Shown here: positions 11,561 through 21,653 of the stretch, in pieces
Layout: every line of letters begins with the position of its first letter
Position numbering within the stretch: the stretch's first letter is position 1
NCBI GenBank assembly: GCA_036873755.1
Contig: JAVTVY010020580.1
Span: 16,128-80,127 of the forward strand
DNA: 64,000 nt
Origin: Hanleya hanleyi
Taxonomy: Eukaryota > Mollusca > Polyplacophora > Lepidopleurida > Hanleyidae
Direction: 5' to 3'
The notes under the pieces: model-generated
Seen by the model: the letters and a program-made list of their open reading frames with translations, nothing else
The model's database searches: none
Told to the model about the DNA's origin: nothing
Translations under genes and position numbers: made by a program

Positions 11561-12802
11561 TTATTCAAGGGTGACAGTGTTCTTGTCCAACTTGAACTTG
11601 AAGCAGCAGATGTTTCGAAGGATAGTTTGTTTTAGTTGCCCTGAGGTCCACTTGGATGTAATCCAACCTTTGCTGAAACCCACCAGTCTGAATTGTGAAC
11701 TTCTTGGCCTGTGGCGATAAATACATGCATATAATTAAAACCTGATCAGTTGTTTTTATGGTTCCTTATGACATGCAATCCAGTTTTTCTTTTTTTTTTA
11801 ATACACTCAGGATGATTGAATAGGTTGATTACCATAACGGGTAACTTGGAACACATCCGTACGATTTACAAAAGATTGATGAAGATGTCTATTATCCTTT
11901 CTTTAGTACTCCATGATATACAACAAGGGAGATAAACAGTTTGTGTGACGTTCTAACCAATATACACTATGAAGAAATCAACCATACCTAGGTGTGCTCA
12001 TTACATTTTCCGTCAGTCGAGTGGCTGCTTGAAGTGAGCCGAGTTCCTTGTGGCAGCTGTATTCTGGAATATGAAAGTATACAATGTAAGAAGCCATTAG
12101 AATTAAAGAGAAACAATCATGTGATTTTTTATAATTTGTCTTTGTTAATTTCTGGTTCAACTAAATCTCCATACAGGGTTTCAAATAACAAATAAATGCT
12201 TATTAACTACAAATTGTATTCTTAAATTTTTGAAATGAAATAAATGTATGAAATGAAGTGTTCTCATTTCTCAAGAAGTGGGTAGAAATGTACAATTGAA
12301 GTGTGTGCAGATTCTTAGCTTTGGTATATAGATATAGTGCAATCAATAGACAAGGAAAATATAGCCTGTTATAATGATGAAAAGTCTAATCATAACACCT
12401 TTTTTGATTACAGCTAAAAATAGGCTATGCTAACATTTTATTATCAATATATTTTAAAACATATTTCTTTACCATTTTGTCAAAAATCTGGTTTGGAAAT
12501 ATTCTACAATCTTCTGCAAGGAACAAAAATCAATAAATTTTATAAATCAATAAACAGTTCAAAACAACAAGATAATTTATTTAGAGCTACCATCCCCAAC
12601 CAGTTAAATCCACCTGTTTTGAAATGAACAGAAAGTATACAAGCAGTTTTGTGATAAAAATATCTCACCCTCAGGGGATTTCCTCCAGGGGTGCATGCCA
12701 ATCTTCATATGAGGTCCCCAAGCCTGGGGTTTCCAAGCTGACAATTCACACAATCATAACAATGGCAATTAATCCACACTGCCTTGATCAACCTGGGTAG
12801 AT
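11561..12802 (-). pseudogene. Small spliced gene, copy A (exons 2-5)
   Basis: Exons on the minus strand: 12802-12793, 12737-12669, 12063-11988 and 11708-11561. Each has AG acceptor and GT donor boundaries, and phases join to one frame ending in TAA at 11561. The same exons with the same lengths occur in copy B. Exon 1 (near 13087) is damaged: a ~37-bp segment holding its donor is missing compared with copy B, so copy A may not splice correctly. The product family is not recognised. Protein pieces include AWGPHMKIGMHPWRKSPE and LVGFSKGWITSKWTSGQL. Confidence 0.5.
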
Positions 12803-13706
12803 CTGAAAGGGATATTGAGACAGAGATATGGATATTTCGCCATGTTATATGACCCGTTAAATTTAACTGCAATTATAAGGTGGAGTACATTATTACAACC
12901 TGCAGTCCATATACCAAAATATTTATTGAGGCCAATATCAATTTTTTAATATGCCAAGTATACGTCAAGGGAAACTTGTTGATAAAATAAATAGCTGATA
13001 CTCCCAGGTCTACATCACTGTTCAGCTCAGTTCTTTGCTTATTAAGTTATGAAAAACAGAGCACTCACTAGCTGCACTCATCACCATCTGCAATACAGTT
13101 CTTCAAACCTCCATACATGTAGTTCTAGCTTAACATGAACAAATCCATCTGATTTTTGCAGTTGGAGAGGTCAGCTATTTTGTTTGTTTTCGACTGGTGG
13201 CGCCCCCATTGTTCAATTAAATGTTCAAGGGCAGATAACTCCACCCATTTTGACAAGACAGTTCAAAAGAAAAAGACTATCAGAAACAGAAATTATATAC
13301 ATATTATATTTAGTGATAATAATGAAGAGGATAATATAAAGTACTCTTTAATAGGTATTTTTTTGTTGCTGACATTATGTTAGAACTGATTCTTCTAAAA
13401 ATATTTTCCCATTTTGTCCAATTTTACTATAAAATCATGGATTTGGAATGATTATAAAATCTGAATTCAACAAGATTACTTATCTAATATGATAGTGTTT
13501 TGATAACACTAATATGTGAGAGACTGATATTATTAATATCTTTATTTTATTCAAATAGAAACCCATGGTACTGATGACTTTAGAAGACCCAAAAAAGTGT
13601 TCACAGTTCTGAGTAATATGTCAGTAATCACATGTGAAAAATTTACACAGTTGCAGCTATTTTGAACTGTGAAGTACAAATCTGATGTTTAGTGGTTTCA
13701 TTGAAA

Positions 13707-13833
13707 CACCCGGTGCATTATGGGGCATATCCAAGATGGCGGCGTCTGTCTTCTGGTTCAAGATGGTGGCACGTCCGGTGTTGAAAACTGACAATTTTGA
13801 CGGAATTTGGTCATCTGGTGTCGAAAACTGGAC
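13707..13833. other. Spacer between the two direct repeats
   Basis: 127 bp with two AAGATGG motifs, one in CCAAGATGGCGGC, which fits the YY1 binding consensus. Nothing coding is seen. Confidence 0.4.
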
Positions 13834-14014
13834 CTTTGAAGTAACTCTGAAGTAACTTTAAAGTGTGACCATATTTTAACCTTGAAGTGCGAGGCTCAGA
13901 GTCAGAAGTGTGCTTGCAGTGTGGGTATTGTTTTGTGGCAATGCCATATAAGGGCATTGAAGTCACAATGAAGTCACTTGGAAGTGCTTTTGAAGTGTGC
14001 CTAAAATATGTTAA

Positions 14015-14504
14015 AGGTGAAATGCAAAGGTTTTTAGATTCTCCTCTTTACCTTTTATATAGGTTGAATAATTATAGAAATACCAGTCTATCTGATTCAC
14101 TTAGTTAAATTTAAATTATTTTGTCTGCTAGAATCTTTTTAAAAGTTGATACTCCTAGCACAGCTGAATTCAGATTTGCAAAACGTCATCGCTTATCTTT
14201 TCTTGATTGTGACATCACGTCAGACCAGCCGCCCGGAGACTGAACGTTACAAGTATTGACGCTCGGCCAGGTGGTCTGATGTGACGTCACAAAACAGCGT
14301 CAAACAAGGGCAGATAAGCGACGCGGATTTCATTTCTCAAATTGGCCGGGCTTGAGATGCCAACTTTGAAGCACTTTTCAAAAGCTACCAGGAGACAAAA
14401 TACTTCAAAAAAACCAAACGAAATAAATAGGCTGATATTTCCATCATTAACTAGCCCACGAAGAATATATAAATGAAAATATTGAAAATCTTTGCATTTC
14501 GCCT
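14015..14504. mobile_element. Foldback MITE with TTAA target duplication
   Basis: 490 bp flanked by TTAA at 14011-14014 and 14505-14508. The inner ends are inverted, AGGTGAAATGCAAAG and CTTTGCATTTCGCCT, with one mismatch. Internal sequence is also largely self-complementary (GCTTATCT...AGATAAGC; GTGACATCACGTCAGACCAG...GGTCTGATGTGACGTCAC). Copy A lacks it. TTAA targeting suggests a piggyBac-like mobiliser, but the termini do not prove it. Confidence 0.8.
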
Positions 14505-14956
14505 TTAAGTACTGCAAAGGCACGTCATCGACACTTCCACAGAAGGGTAACCTTCATAGGCACTTCTGAAGTGCTCTTGAAGTACCTAATTCGAATAATT
14601 GAGGCCCTTCAATGTCCTTATATGGCAAGGTACTTCATCCACTCTTCTACACAAGGATACCTTTCATATGCTCTTGAAGTACATTATTAGTATCATAGCA
14701 AATCCGTGTAATGAAAGGTATGTATAGCCACGAGCTATTTACTTTCCCGGAAAAGAAGACACAAATATATATTTGAGCACAGAACGTTTTATTATTCATT
14801 TAAATATTTACAATAAACCTGATGGTTCTTAACAAGAAACGTGTAGTTTATATAACCGCTAGCACAAATTCTTGAGACAAAATGCAGCACAGTACTATAT
14901 ATGTATGTATTTACATGCAGTCTTTGGTATGAGAATTTTGTGCAGTATTAGTATTA

Positions 14957-16519
14957 TTATTCAAGGGTGAAAGTGTTCTTGTCCAACTTGAACTTGAAGC
15001 AGCAGATGTTTCGAAGGATAGTTTGTTTTAGTTGCCCTGAGGTCCACTTGGATGTAATCCAACCTTTGCTGAAACCCACCAGTCTGAATTGTGAACATCT
15101 TGGCCTGTGGCGATAAATACATGCATATAATTAAAACCTGATCAGTTGTATATATGGTTCCTTATGACATGCAATCCAGTTTTTCTTTTTTTTTAATACA
15201 CTCAGGATGATTGAATAGGTTGACTACCATAAAGGGTAACTTGGAACACATCCGTACGATTTACAAAAGATTGATGAAGATGTCTATTATCCTTTCTTTA
15301 GTACTCCATGATATACAACAAGGGAGATAAACAGTTTGTGTGACGTTCTAACCAATATACACTATGAAGAAATCAACCATACCTAGGTGTGCTCATTACA
15401 TTTCCCGTCAGTCGAGTGGCTGCTTGAAGTGAGCCGAGTTCCTTGTAGCAGCTGTATTCTGGAATATGAAAATATACAATGTAAGAAGCCATTAGAATTA
15501 AAGAGAAACAATCATGTGAATTTTTATAATTTGTCTTTGTTAATTTCTGGTTCAACTAAATCTCCATACAGGGTTTCAAATAACAAATAAATGCTTATTA
15601 ACTACAAATTGTATTCTTAAATTTTTGAAATGAAATAAATGTATGAAATGAAATGTTCTCATTTCTCAAGATGTGGGTAGAAATGTACAATTGAAGTGTG
15701 TGAAGATCCTTAGCTTTGGTATATGAATAGTGCAATCAATAGACAAGGAAAATATAGCCTGTTATAATGATGAAAAGTCTAATCATAATTGATTATACTT
15801 TTTCTGATTACAGCTAAAAATAGGTTATGCTAACATTTTATTATCAATATATTTTAAAACATATTTCTTTACCATTTTGTCAAAAATCTGGTATGGAAAT
15901 ATTCTACAATCTTCTGCAAGGAACAAAAATCAATAAATTTTATAAATCAATAAACAGTTCAAAACAACAAGATAATTTATTTAGAGCTACCATCCCCAAC
16001 CAGTTAAATCCACCTGTTCTGACATGAACAGAAAGTATACAAGCAGTTTTGTGATAAAAATATCTCACCCTCAGGGGATTTCCTCCAGGGGTGCATGCCA
16101 ATCTTCATATGAGGTCCCCAAGCCTGGGATTTCCAAGCTGACAATTCACACAATCTTAACAATGGCAATTCATACTGCCTTGCCTCTACCTGGGTAGATC
16201 TGAAAGTGATATTGAGACAGAGATATGGATATTTCTTTGTGAAAGCCATGCTTACCCATTAAATTTGACTGCAATTATAAGGTGAAGTACATTATTACAA
16301 CCTGCAGTCCATATAGCAATATTTATTGAGGCCAACATCATTTTTTTAATATGCCAAGTACATGTATGTCAAGGGAAACTTGTTGATAATAATAGCTGAT
16401 ACTCCTGAGTCTACATCACTGTTCAGCTCAGTTCTTTGCTTATTAAGTTATGAAAAACAGAAAAATTATAGTTATATTTATAATTTACTTACCATATCAC
16501 TAGCTGCACTCATCACCAT
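14957..16519 (-). CDS. Small spliced gene, copy B (five exons)
   Basis: Model on the minus strand: exon 1 16519-16493, exon 2 16199-16190, exon 3 16137-16069, exon 4 15458-15383, exon 5 15104-14957. Exon lengths 27, 10, 69, 76 and 148 sum to 330, giving a 109-residue protein with one stop. Every boundary has AG/GT; the exon 1 donor is GTAAGT. Predicted start is MVMSAASDM. The protein is rich in Trp, Lys and Ser and has two adjacent cysteines near the end; no known domain is recognised. It may belong to the surrounding TIR element or be a captured host gene. The first exon could extend farther upstream. Consistent phase across a 10-nt micro-exon is the strongest support. Confidence 0.55.
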
Positions 16520-17275
16520 CTGCAATACAGCTCTTCAAACCTCCATAATTCTAGCTTAACATGAACAAATCCATCTGATTTTTGCAGTTGTCAGCCATTT
16601 TTTTTTGTCGACTGGTGGCGCCCCCGGTGTTCAATTAAATTTTCAAGGGCAGATAACTCCACCCATTTTGAAAAGACTATCAGAAATTATATATATATTA
16701 TATTTAAACAAGTGATAATAATGAAGAGGATAATATAAAGTATTCTTTAATGGGCAGTTTTTGTTGCTGACATTATGTTATGTTAGAACTGATTCTTCTA
16801 AAAATATTTTCCCATTTTGTCCAATTTTACTATAAAATCATGGATTTGGAATGATTATAAAATCTGAATTCAACAAGATTACTTATCTAATATGATAGTG
16901 TTTTGATAACACTAATATGTGAGAGACTGATATTATTCATATCTTTATTTTATTCAAATAGAAACCCATGGTACTGATGACTTTAGAAGACCCAAAAAAG
17001 TGTTCACAGTTCTGAGTAATATGTCAGTAATCACATGTGAATATTTTACACAGTTGCAGCTATTTTGAACTGTGAAGTACAAATCTGATGTTTAGTGGTT
17101 TCATTGAAATCGAGATTTGATGTCACTGAGTGAAATCAAATCAGCCAACTTTAAGTTGGGATATTCCCAGGGCCAATTAATATCATTGGAACTTGTATAT
17201 ATGTAGTTCTAATTTATAATGTTATGTTACCGTAACAGTTGGTGGGAAAATTCCAATAATCTAGAAATCCTATTG

Positions 17276-17465
17276 GGTTCAATCTTATAGGATTTTTCAG
17301 AATCTTATAGGATTTTTTAGAATCTTATAGGATTTTTTTAATCTTATAGGATTTTTTCAGAATCTTATATGATTTTTCAGAATCTTATAGGATATTTTAG
17401 AATCTCATATGATTTTTTAGAATCTTATAGGATTTTTCAAATTTTTTTTTTAGAATCTCATAGAT
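17276..17465 (+). repeat. 21-bp tandem array, AATCTTATAGGATTTTTCAG
   Basis: About nine units of AATCTTATAGGATTTTT(C/T)AG with single-base changes and one T-rich interruption. AT-rich and non-coding. Confidence 0.9.
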
Positions 17466-17499
17466 ATTTTTTGTAAGGGGAAGTCCCCTAAGTTATGCT

Positions 17500-17800
17500 A
17501 TAAAACTGACAAAGTCCAAGAAGTGTCTTTGAGGAGTACCTTAGATTATGCCAAACAATAACTAAGTCTCAGAAGTGTCCCTGAAGTCCCCCAAGTTTTG
17601 TTGAAGAACTGACAAAGTCCATGAAGTGTCTTTGAGGAGTACCTTGGATTATCCCGAACAGAAACCAAGTCTCAGAAGTGTCTCTGAAGTCCCTCATTTT
17701 TTGCTATGAAATTGACAAAGCCCATGAAGTGTCTTTGAGGAGTTCCTTGGCTACTGCCTTTTTCTAATGAAGTACCTATGAAGTGTGCCAGTATTTTTCT
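17500..17800 (+). repeat. About 115-bp tandem repeats rich in GAAGTGTC
   Basis: Three degenerate units of TGACAAAGTCCATGAAGTGTC ... TTGAGGAGTACCTTGG, subterminal to the right inverted repeat at 17869. The same GAAGTG words occur beside the left end, as is usual for transposase-binding subterminal repeats. Confidence 0.7.
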
Positions 17801-17889
17801 CTGTTGTTGAAGTGCCTTTTCAGTGTACTCTTCAGAGGTACTTCTAGGCACACCTCACATGAAGTGTGACACCTCTGGACAGTAAGGGG

Positions 17890-18295
17890 AGTTTCGTTGA
17901 GTGAAATCCTCATGTCTCTGTCTCAACCCTTCGTATGGCGCATGCCTGGGTCCTAGCTCTGGTATAGCCTTGTTCTATACTACGTGAGAACAACGCTATG
18001 GCTGTAAACCAGTCACCAGATGGAGTTGTTGGGAAAATGCTGTACGGGCAATATTTGCCGAACCAGTTGACCATAACCAATAAAATAATTCGATTCTATG
18101 TCCAGTTACCTTTCATAAAAACACCTTGTTTATCAGCGACTGTCCATTTTTAGTCTTACAAGACGTCTAAACACGGACGAGGGGGGGGGGGGTAAAACTG
18201 TCCGCATCGCCGTTGTGCGTGTAGTGCTTATCGCGAGTTGTTGTGGCGCGTAATCAGCGTTCTGATCGATTCAAGTCGCCCACATACTATCAAAA
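17890..18295. other. Unassigned sequence with a G homopolymer
   Basis: No gene recognised. A run of 12 G lies at 18181-18192. Sequence after about 18200 leads into the LINE fragment. Confidence 0.4.
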
Positions 18296-18961
18296 TATAA
18301 GGACTCTCATCATGTAACCCTGGGAGGTGATTTCAACTCTTCTCTCCTAATGCGACCGGACAACTCTAGAGACAAAACACTAGTAGCATTCATCAAACAG
18401 ACAAAGCTCACATCCTGTGCTAATAGTAAACAGATGACCTTTTTCCACGTGAACGGCATCGACCAAGCGCAACTGGACTACAGAAAAGAAGCACCTTCTT
18501 GCTGCAAGCAAAATTTTCGAAACGGACGCTGTAAATACTTCAGACCACACTCCCGTGACGATCACATAAAGGTTATGTTGGCAGCTAAATCCACCCCGAA
18601 CCCTGTCCTCAGCAATCCGACGCCTAAACCGATCAACTGGGAAAATCATAAAATCATGTATGCTGAAACAGTCAAAGACCTCCTAGACCCATGCAAAGAG
18701 TGCATTACCGAATTTGACATCTCATGTGAGGTGAAAAGACTCGAACTGACACTTCACACGGCAGTTCAAGTAGCATCCGGCAATCCCAAATCAAAAAAGT
18801 CCAAAGCCGGAATACGTTATATCAAACCAGAAACTCTGAATGCCATAAAACGAAGTAAAGCTGCGTTCCACAAGTGGAAGGTAGCTGGACGACCAAGATC
18901 AAAACTCCATCCTACCTCGAAGGCAAAGGACGATGCACGGAAACAACTAAGAAAAATTTAG
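18296..18961 (+). pseudogene. LINE endonuclease (APE-type) C-terminal fragment
   Basis: Open frame with the endonuclease core GGDFNSSLL (18323-18349), followed by IDQAQLDY and SRDDH, which correspond to the late APE motifs around the catalytic Asp-His. The SDH-type motif is altered and several residues are mutated. After the domain comes a Lys-rich linker that in LINE ORF2 precedes RT. The fragment is cut at about 18961, directly before the AGTAGTATAG terminus at 18969. Confidence 0.7.
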
Positions 18962-18968
18962 CGAATAG

Positions 18969-20260
18969 AGTAGTATAGAAAGCGTAAAAAAGGTCCCATT
19001 TTCCAGGAAGGTAACTCTTGATGCCCCTGATGGTTTTTGACATATTCCTGGTTATCTCCCCTGATTCGAACATTTGCATAATAAATCTATGAGACCGCGT
19101 CGAGGTCGAGTGCACTATAGTTCCGATCTCTATTTGGCATGTATTCCTCCGCGGTGATGCGGTCTGGTGGTGATGCGGTCGCGGGAAAAAGCTGTCCCCA
19201 GACATCAAGTACGCTGCATGGTCCGATGGGGTCGTATGAGGTATCAATGTAAAGCATTTATGAAGGGGCATCTGATGGGCTGGGTGTGGGGTTGAAATAG
19301 CGTCATTCTGCGCATGCGCAGTAGACCAAGGGTATGGAAATAGACGTTTTGGGGTCTAGGGGAGCCATTAATGGTCCGATGGAGTTGAGTGAGGTATCAA
19401 TGTGAAGCCTATGTGAAGGGGTATCTGATGGGCTGGGTATAGGGTTGAAATATCGTCATTCTGCGCATGCGCGGTAGACCAAGGCTATGGAAATAGACGT
19501 TTTCGGATCTAGGGGAGCCACTATTGGTCCGATTGGGTCGAGTGAGGTATCAATGTGAAACCTATGTGAGGGGGCATCAGATGGGCTGGATGTGGGGTTG
19601 AAATATCGGCATTCTGCGCATGCGCAGTAGACCAAGCGTATGGAAATAGACGTTTTCGGGTCTAGGTGGGCCACTCGTGGTCCTATGGAGTCGTATGAGG
19701 TATCAATGTGAAGCATATGTGAGGGGGCATCTGCCTGGACTAGTGTCTCGGTCGTTGTCAACATTCTGCGCATGCGCAAACAGTGAATTGTGGGAAAAGG
19801 GTATGAAAATAGACGTTTTGGGGTCGAGGTGGGCCACTCGTGGTCCTATGGAGTCGTATGAGGTATCCATGTGAAGCATTCGTGAAGGCGCATCCGAAGG
19901 GGTGGGTGACACGTGGAACTGACGTCATTCTGCGCATGCGCAGTAGACCAAGTGTATGAAAATAGACGTTTTGGGATCTAGGGGAGCCCCTAGTGGGCCG
20001 ATTGGGTCGAGTGCGGTATCAATGTGAAGCCTATGTGAGGGAGCATCCGCCTGGACTAGTGTGTCGTCCGTGTTCAACATTCTGCGCATGCGCAGACAGG
20101 GAATTGTGGGAAAAGGGTATGGAAATAGACGTTTTCGGGTCTAGGAGGGCCACTATGGTCCGATGGAGTCATATGAGGTCTTATTTTGAAGCTCTCGTGA
20201 ATGAGCACCCGTCTGGTTCGTCCAAGAGTCCAAGAGTGTTCTGGTCGTAGTATAGAAATA
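18969..20260 (+). repeat. About 154-bp tandem array with NRF1-type sites, Polinton-like left terminus
   Basis: Starts with AGTAGTATAGAAAGCG, similar to the Polinton end at 20792 and the terminus at 54990. After ~230 bp, about seven units follow (GAGGTATCAATG marks at 19238, 19391, 19543, 19697, 19860, 20013 and a diverged one at 20174). Six carry TGCGCATGCGCA or a one-base variant (19309, 19462, 19615, 19767, 19931, 20082), followed by GTATGGAAATAGACGTTTT. Related blocks recur at 57250-57600. Non-coding. Confidence 0.85.
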
Positions 20261-20791
20261 AGACCACTTCGACTGGCACAGTTGAGGTGTAGAAGATCGG
20301 TTAGCTGATACATTACATTCCGCAACTGTTCTAGATGAAAGCTATTTCTGTGAAGGGATTTTATTCTACCAAATATTCAGCGATTACACATAATGTTACT
20401 ATCCAAACAATATATTTCGGTCGAGCTCTACCAGATACTGTCAAGAAATCCAAGATGGCCCTCATGATGGAATCACGATGGCATCACGATCTTGGAAGGT
20501 AATTACGGTTTTTAATTTGGTTTTTATTTTCATATTTCTTCCTAAAGAACTGCAAAAACTAATAAAAATGATAGATACTACTCAGCTTTGGCAAAATAAA
20601 TTACATTCGAGAGCTTACAGCCGAAATACCTTGGGCAAAAGATGGACTTATTAAGTTCACAATGTGACTTTCTGGGGACACAATGTGGCCGCCATTTTGA
20701 ATTTTCCCATGAACAGTTGCGCCTAGAACACTGCAATTAGGCTAAACATGGCCTGAAATATTCAGTCAGGCATAAACTATTCAGTCAGTTA
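20261..20791. other. Left flank of the Polinton
   Basis: No gene or repeat recognised. The six bases before the element are CAGTTA; the six after its right end are CAGGCA, so no perfect 6-bp target duplication remains. Confidence 0.4.
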
Positions 20792-20820
20792 AGTAGTATA
20801 TAGTGCGCATTAACCCGCGT

Positions 20821-20875
20821 ATTGACCTTTGACCTCAGAAATTTGCATATCACGTGCCAGAGGTCAAAGGTCAAT
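20821..20875 (+). promoter_or_regulatory. Terminal control block: inverted DR1 pair, octamer, E-box
   Basis: Perfect 16-bp inverted repeat, ATTGACCTTTGACCTC (20821-20836) and its complement (20860-20875). Each half is a DR1 nuclear-receptor element (AGGTCAAAGGTCA). Between them are ATTTGCAT, the octamer recognised by POU/Oct proteins (20841-20848), and CACGTG (20851-20856). The octamer lies 50-57 nt from the element end. The arrangement repeats in the right TIR at 48335-48389. Binding is inferred from consensus only. Confidence 0.7.
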
Positions 20876-20972
20876 GAGTGCACTTGAGTTGACCTGTATC
20901 CTTTCATCTTGTCTTTGACCTTGGATCATGCTTAGACATGTTAGGGCTGGGGGTTTTCCATCACGTGCGGTA

Positions 20973-20987
20973 TGACGTCACTTCCGG
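20973..20987 (-). promoter_or_regulatory. CRE/ETS composite site
   Basis: TGACGTCACTTCCGG, a CRE directly abutting an ETS core. The same site lies in the right TIR (48223-48237), the relic at 151-165 and the related terminus at 55175-55189, so it is conserved across the family while nearby sequence diverges. Confidence 0.65.
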
Positions 20988-21264
20988 TCTGGGTGAATGG
21001 GGCGTGACCTGTGAACCTGATATGACATGTACTGACCCGTCTGTGGGGTTTCTCCCTACAATGTCGTTCACCTTCGTGTTTTTTTGGTGAGGTGCGAAGA
21101 GTACGTCCGTGTCTTTTCGGTGATGTCCGTGGGAACATGATAGGCCATGTACTGTCTGTGGGGTTTTTCCCGCCAGAATTTCGCTTCCCAGTCTGGGGAC
21201 TTATATCCGGGTCCTTTAGCTGTGTCTTCCGGGTACATCCGAGTTTACACGGGAACAGTCGGGT

Positions 21265-21495
21265 AGTTACGGAGGAAGACACGGAGGTGACCGAAGATGT
21301 CACGGAGGTGCCCGAAGAGACACGGAGGTTATCGAAGATGTCACGGAGGTCACCGAAGAGACACGGAGGTGACCGAAGATGTCACGGAGGTTACCGAAGA
21401 GACACGGAGGTGCGCGAAGAGTCACGGACGTTACCGAAAAGACACGGAGGTGACCGAAGAGACACGGAGTTTGCCGAAAAGACACGAATGTCACG
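21265..21495 (+). repeat. TIR minisatellite, CACGGAGGTGACCGAAGA units
   Basis: About twelve units of 18-21 bp with alternating GACCGAAGAGA and GACCGAAGATGT. Mirrored at about 47500-47725. Similar arrays mark relic or derived termini at 36-80, 59680-59770 and 60815-61005. Confidence 0.9.
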
Positions 21496-21503
21496 GAAAA
21501 ACG

Positions 21504-21539
21504 TATAAAAGAGGGAATTTTTAGGGAATTGCTTCATTC
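21504..21539 (+). promoter_or_regulatory. Core promoter of the polymerase gene inside the TIR
   Basis: TATAAAAG at 21504-21511 and CATTCA at 21534-21539, a 30-bp spacing that fits TATA to cap site. The copy in the right TIR (TATA complement 47475-47482) pointed at the CARD-PC4 gene before the LINE separated them. The ATG of the polymerase frame is 21654. Confidence 0.65.
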
Positions 21540-21653
21540 ATTGCCCTGCCGATCGGAGCTACCTGACCAGCCTGAGCCAGCCTACCTGAGGAGTGACCAG
21601 TCTACCCGAGGAGTGACCAGCCTACCAGTGGAGCCTGAAGCCAGACCGATAGC

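Larger units (their letters stand above)
310..13706. repeat. Direct repeat unit, copy A (split by LINE and Ty3/gypsy)
   Basis: The sequence from CTTTGAAGTAACTCTGAAG at 310 to TTTCATTGAAA at 13706 is repeated at 13834-17109. Once the LINE/Ty3 nest (435-11049) is removed, copy A is about 2.8 kb and aligns with copy B nearly end to end. The empty site in copy B (GGGCATTGAAGTC, near 13953-13966) shows where the LINE went in. Confidence 0.85.
13834..17109. repeat. Direct repeat unit, copy B
   Basis: Second copy of the unit at 310-13706, in the same orientation, without the LINE/Ty3 nest but with a 490-bp MITE (14015-14504). High identity in exons and introns suggests recent duplication. It serves as the empty-site control for insertions in copy A. 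Confidence 0.85.
290..17888. mobile_element. TIR-bounded composite region, unclassified DNA element
   Basis: The outer ends are inverted repeats: CCCTTACTGTCCAGAAGTGT at 290-309 and its complement, with one mismatch, at 17869-17888. Both subterminal regions are full of GAAGTG/CACTTC motifs. Inside are two direct copies of a ~2.8-kb unit, 21-bp and ~115-bp tandem arrays, and nested insertions (LINE, Ty3/gypsy, MITE). No convincing target-site duplication was found (flanks TTCAGGA and GAGTTTC). Either a non-autonomous TIR element or one whose coding part is the small spliced gene inside. The superfamily is not recognised. Confidence 0.45.
20792..21574 (+). repeat. Polinton left terminal inverted repeat
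   Basis: About 783 bp matching the complement of 47457-48418 plus 37231-37279. The outer ~270 bp are nearly identical to the right side. It contains the origin-like block, a CRE/ETS site, a CACGGAGGTGACCGAAGA minisatellite, and a TATA box with cap motif. Confidence 0.95.
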
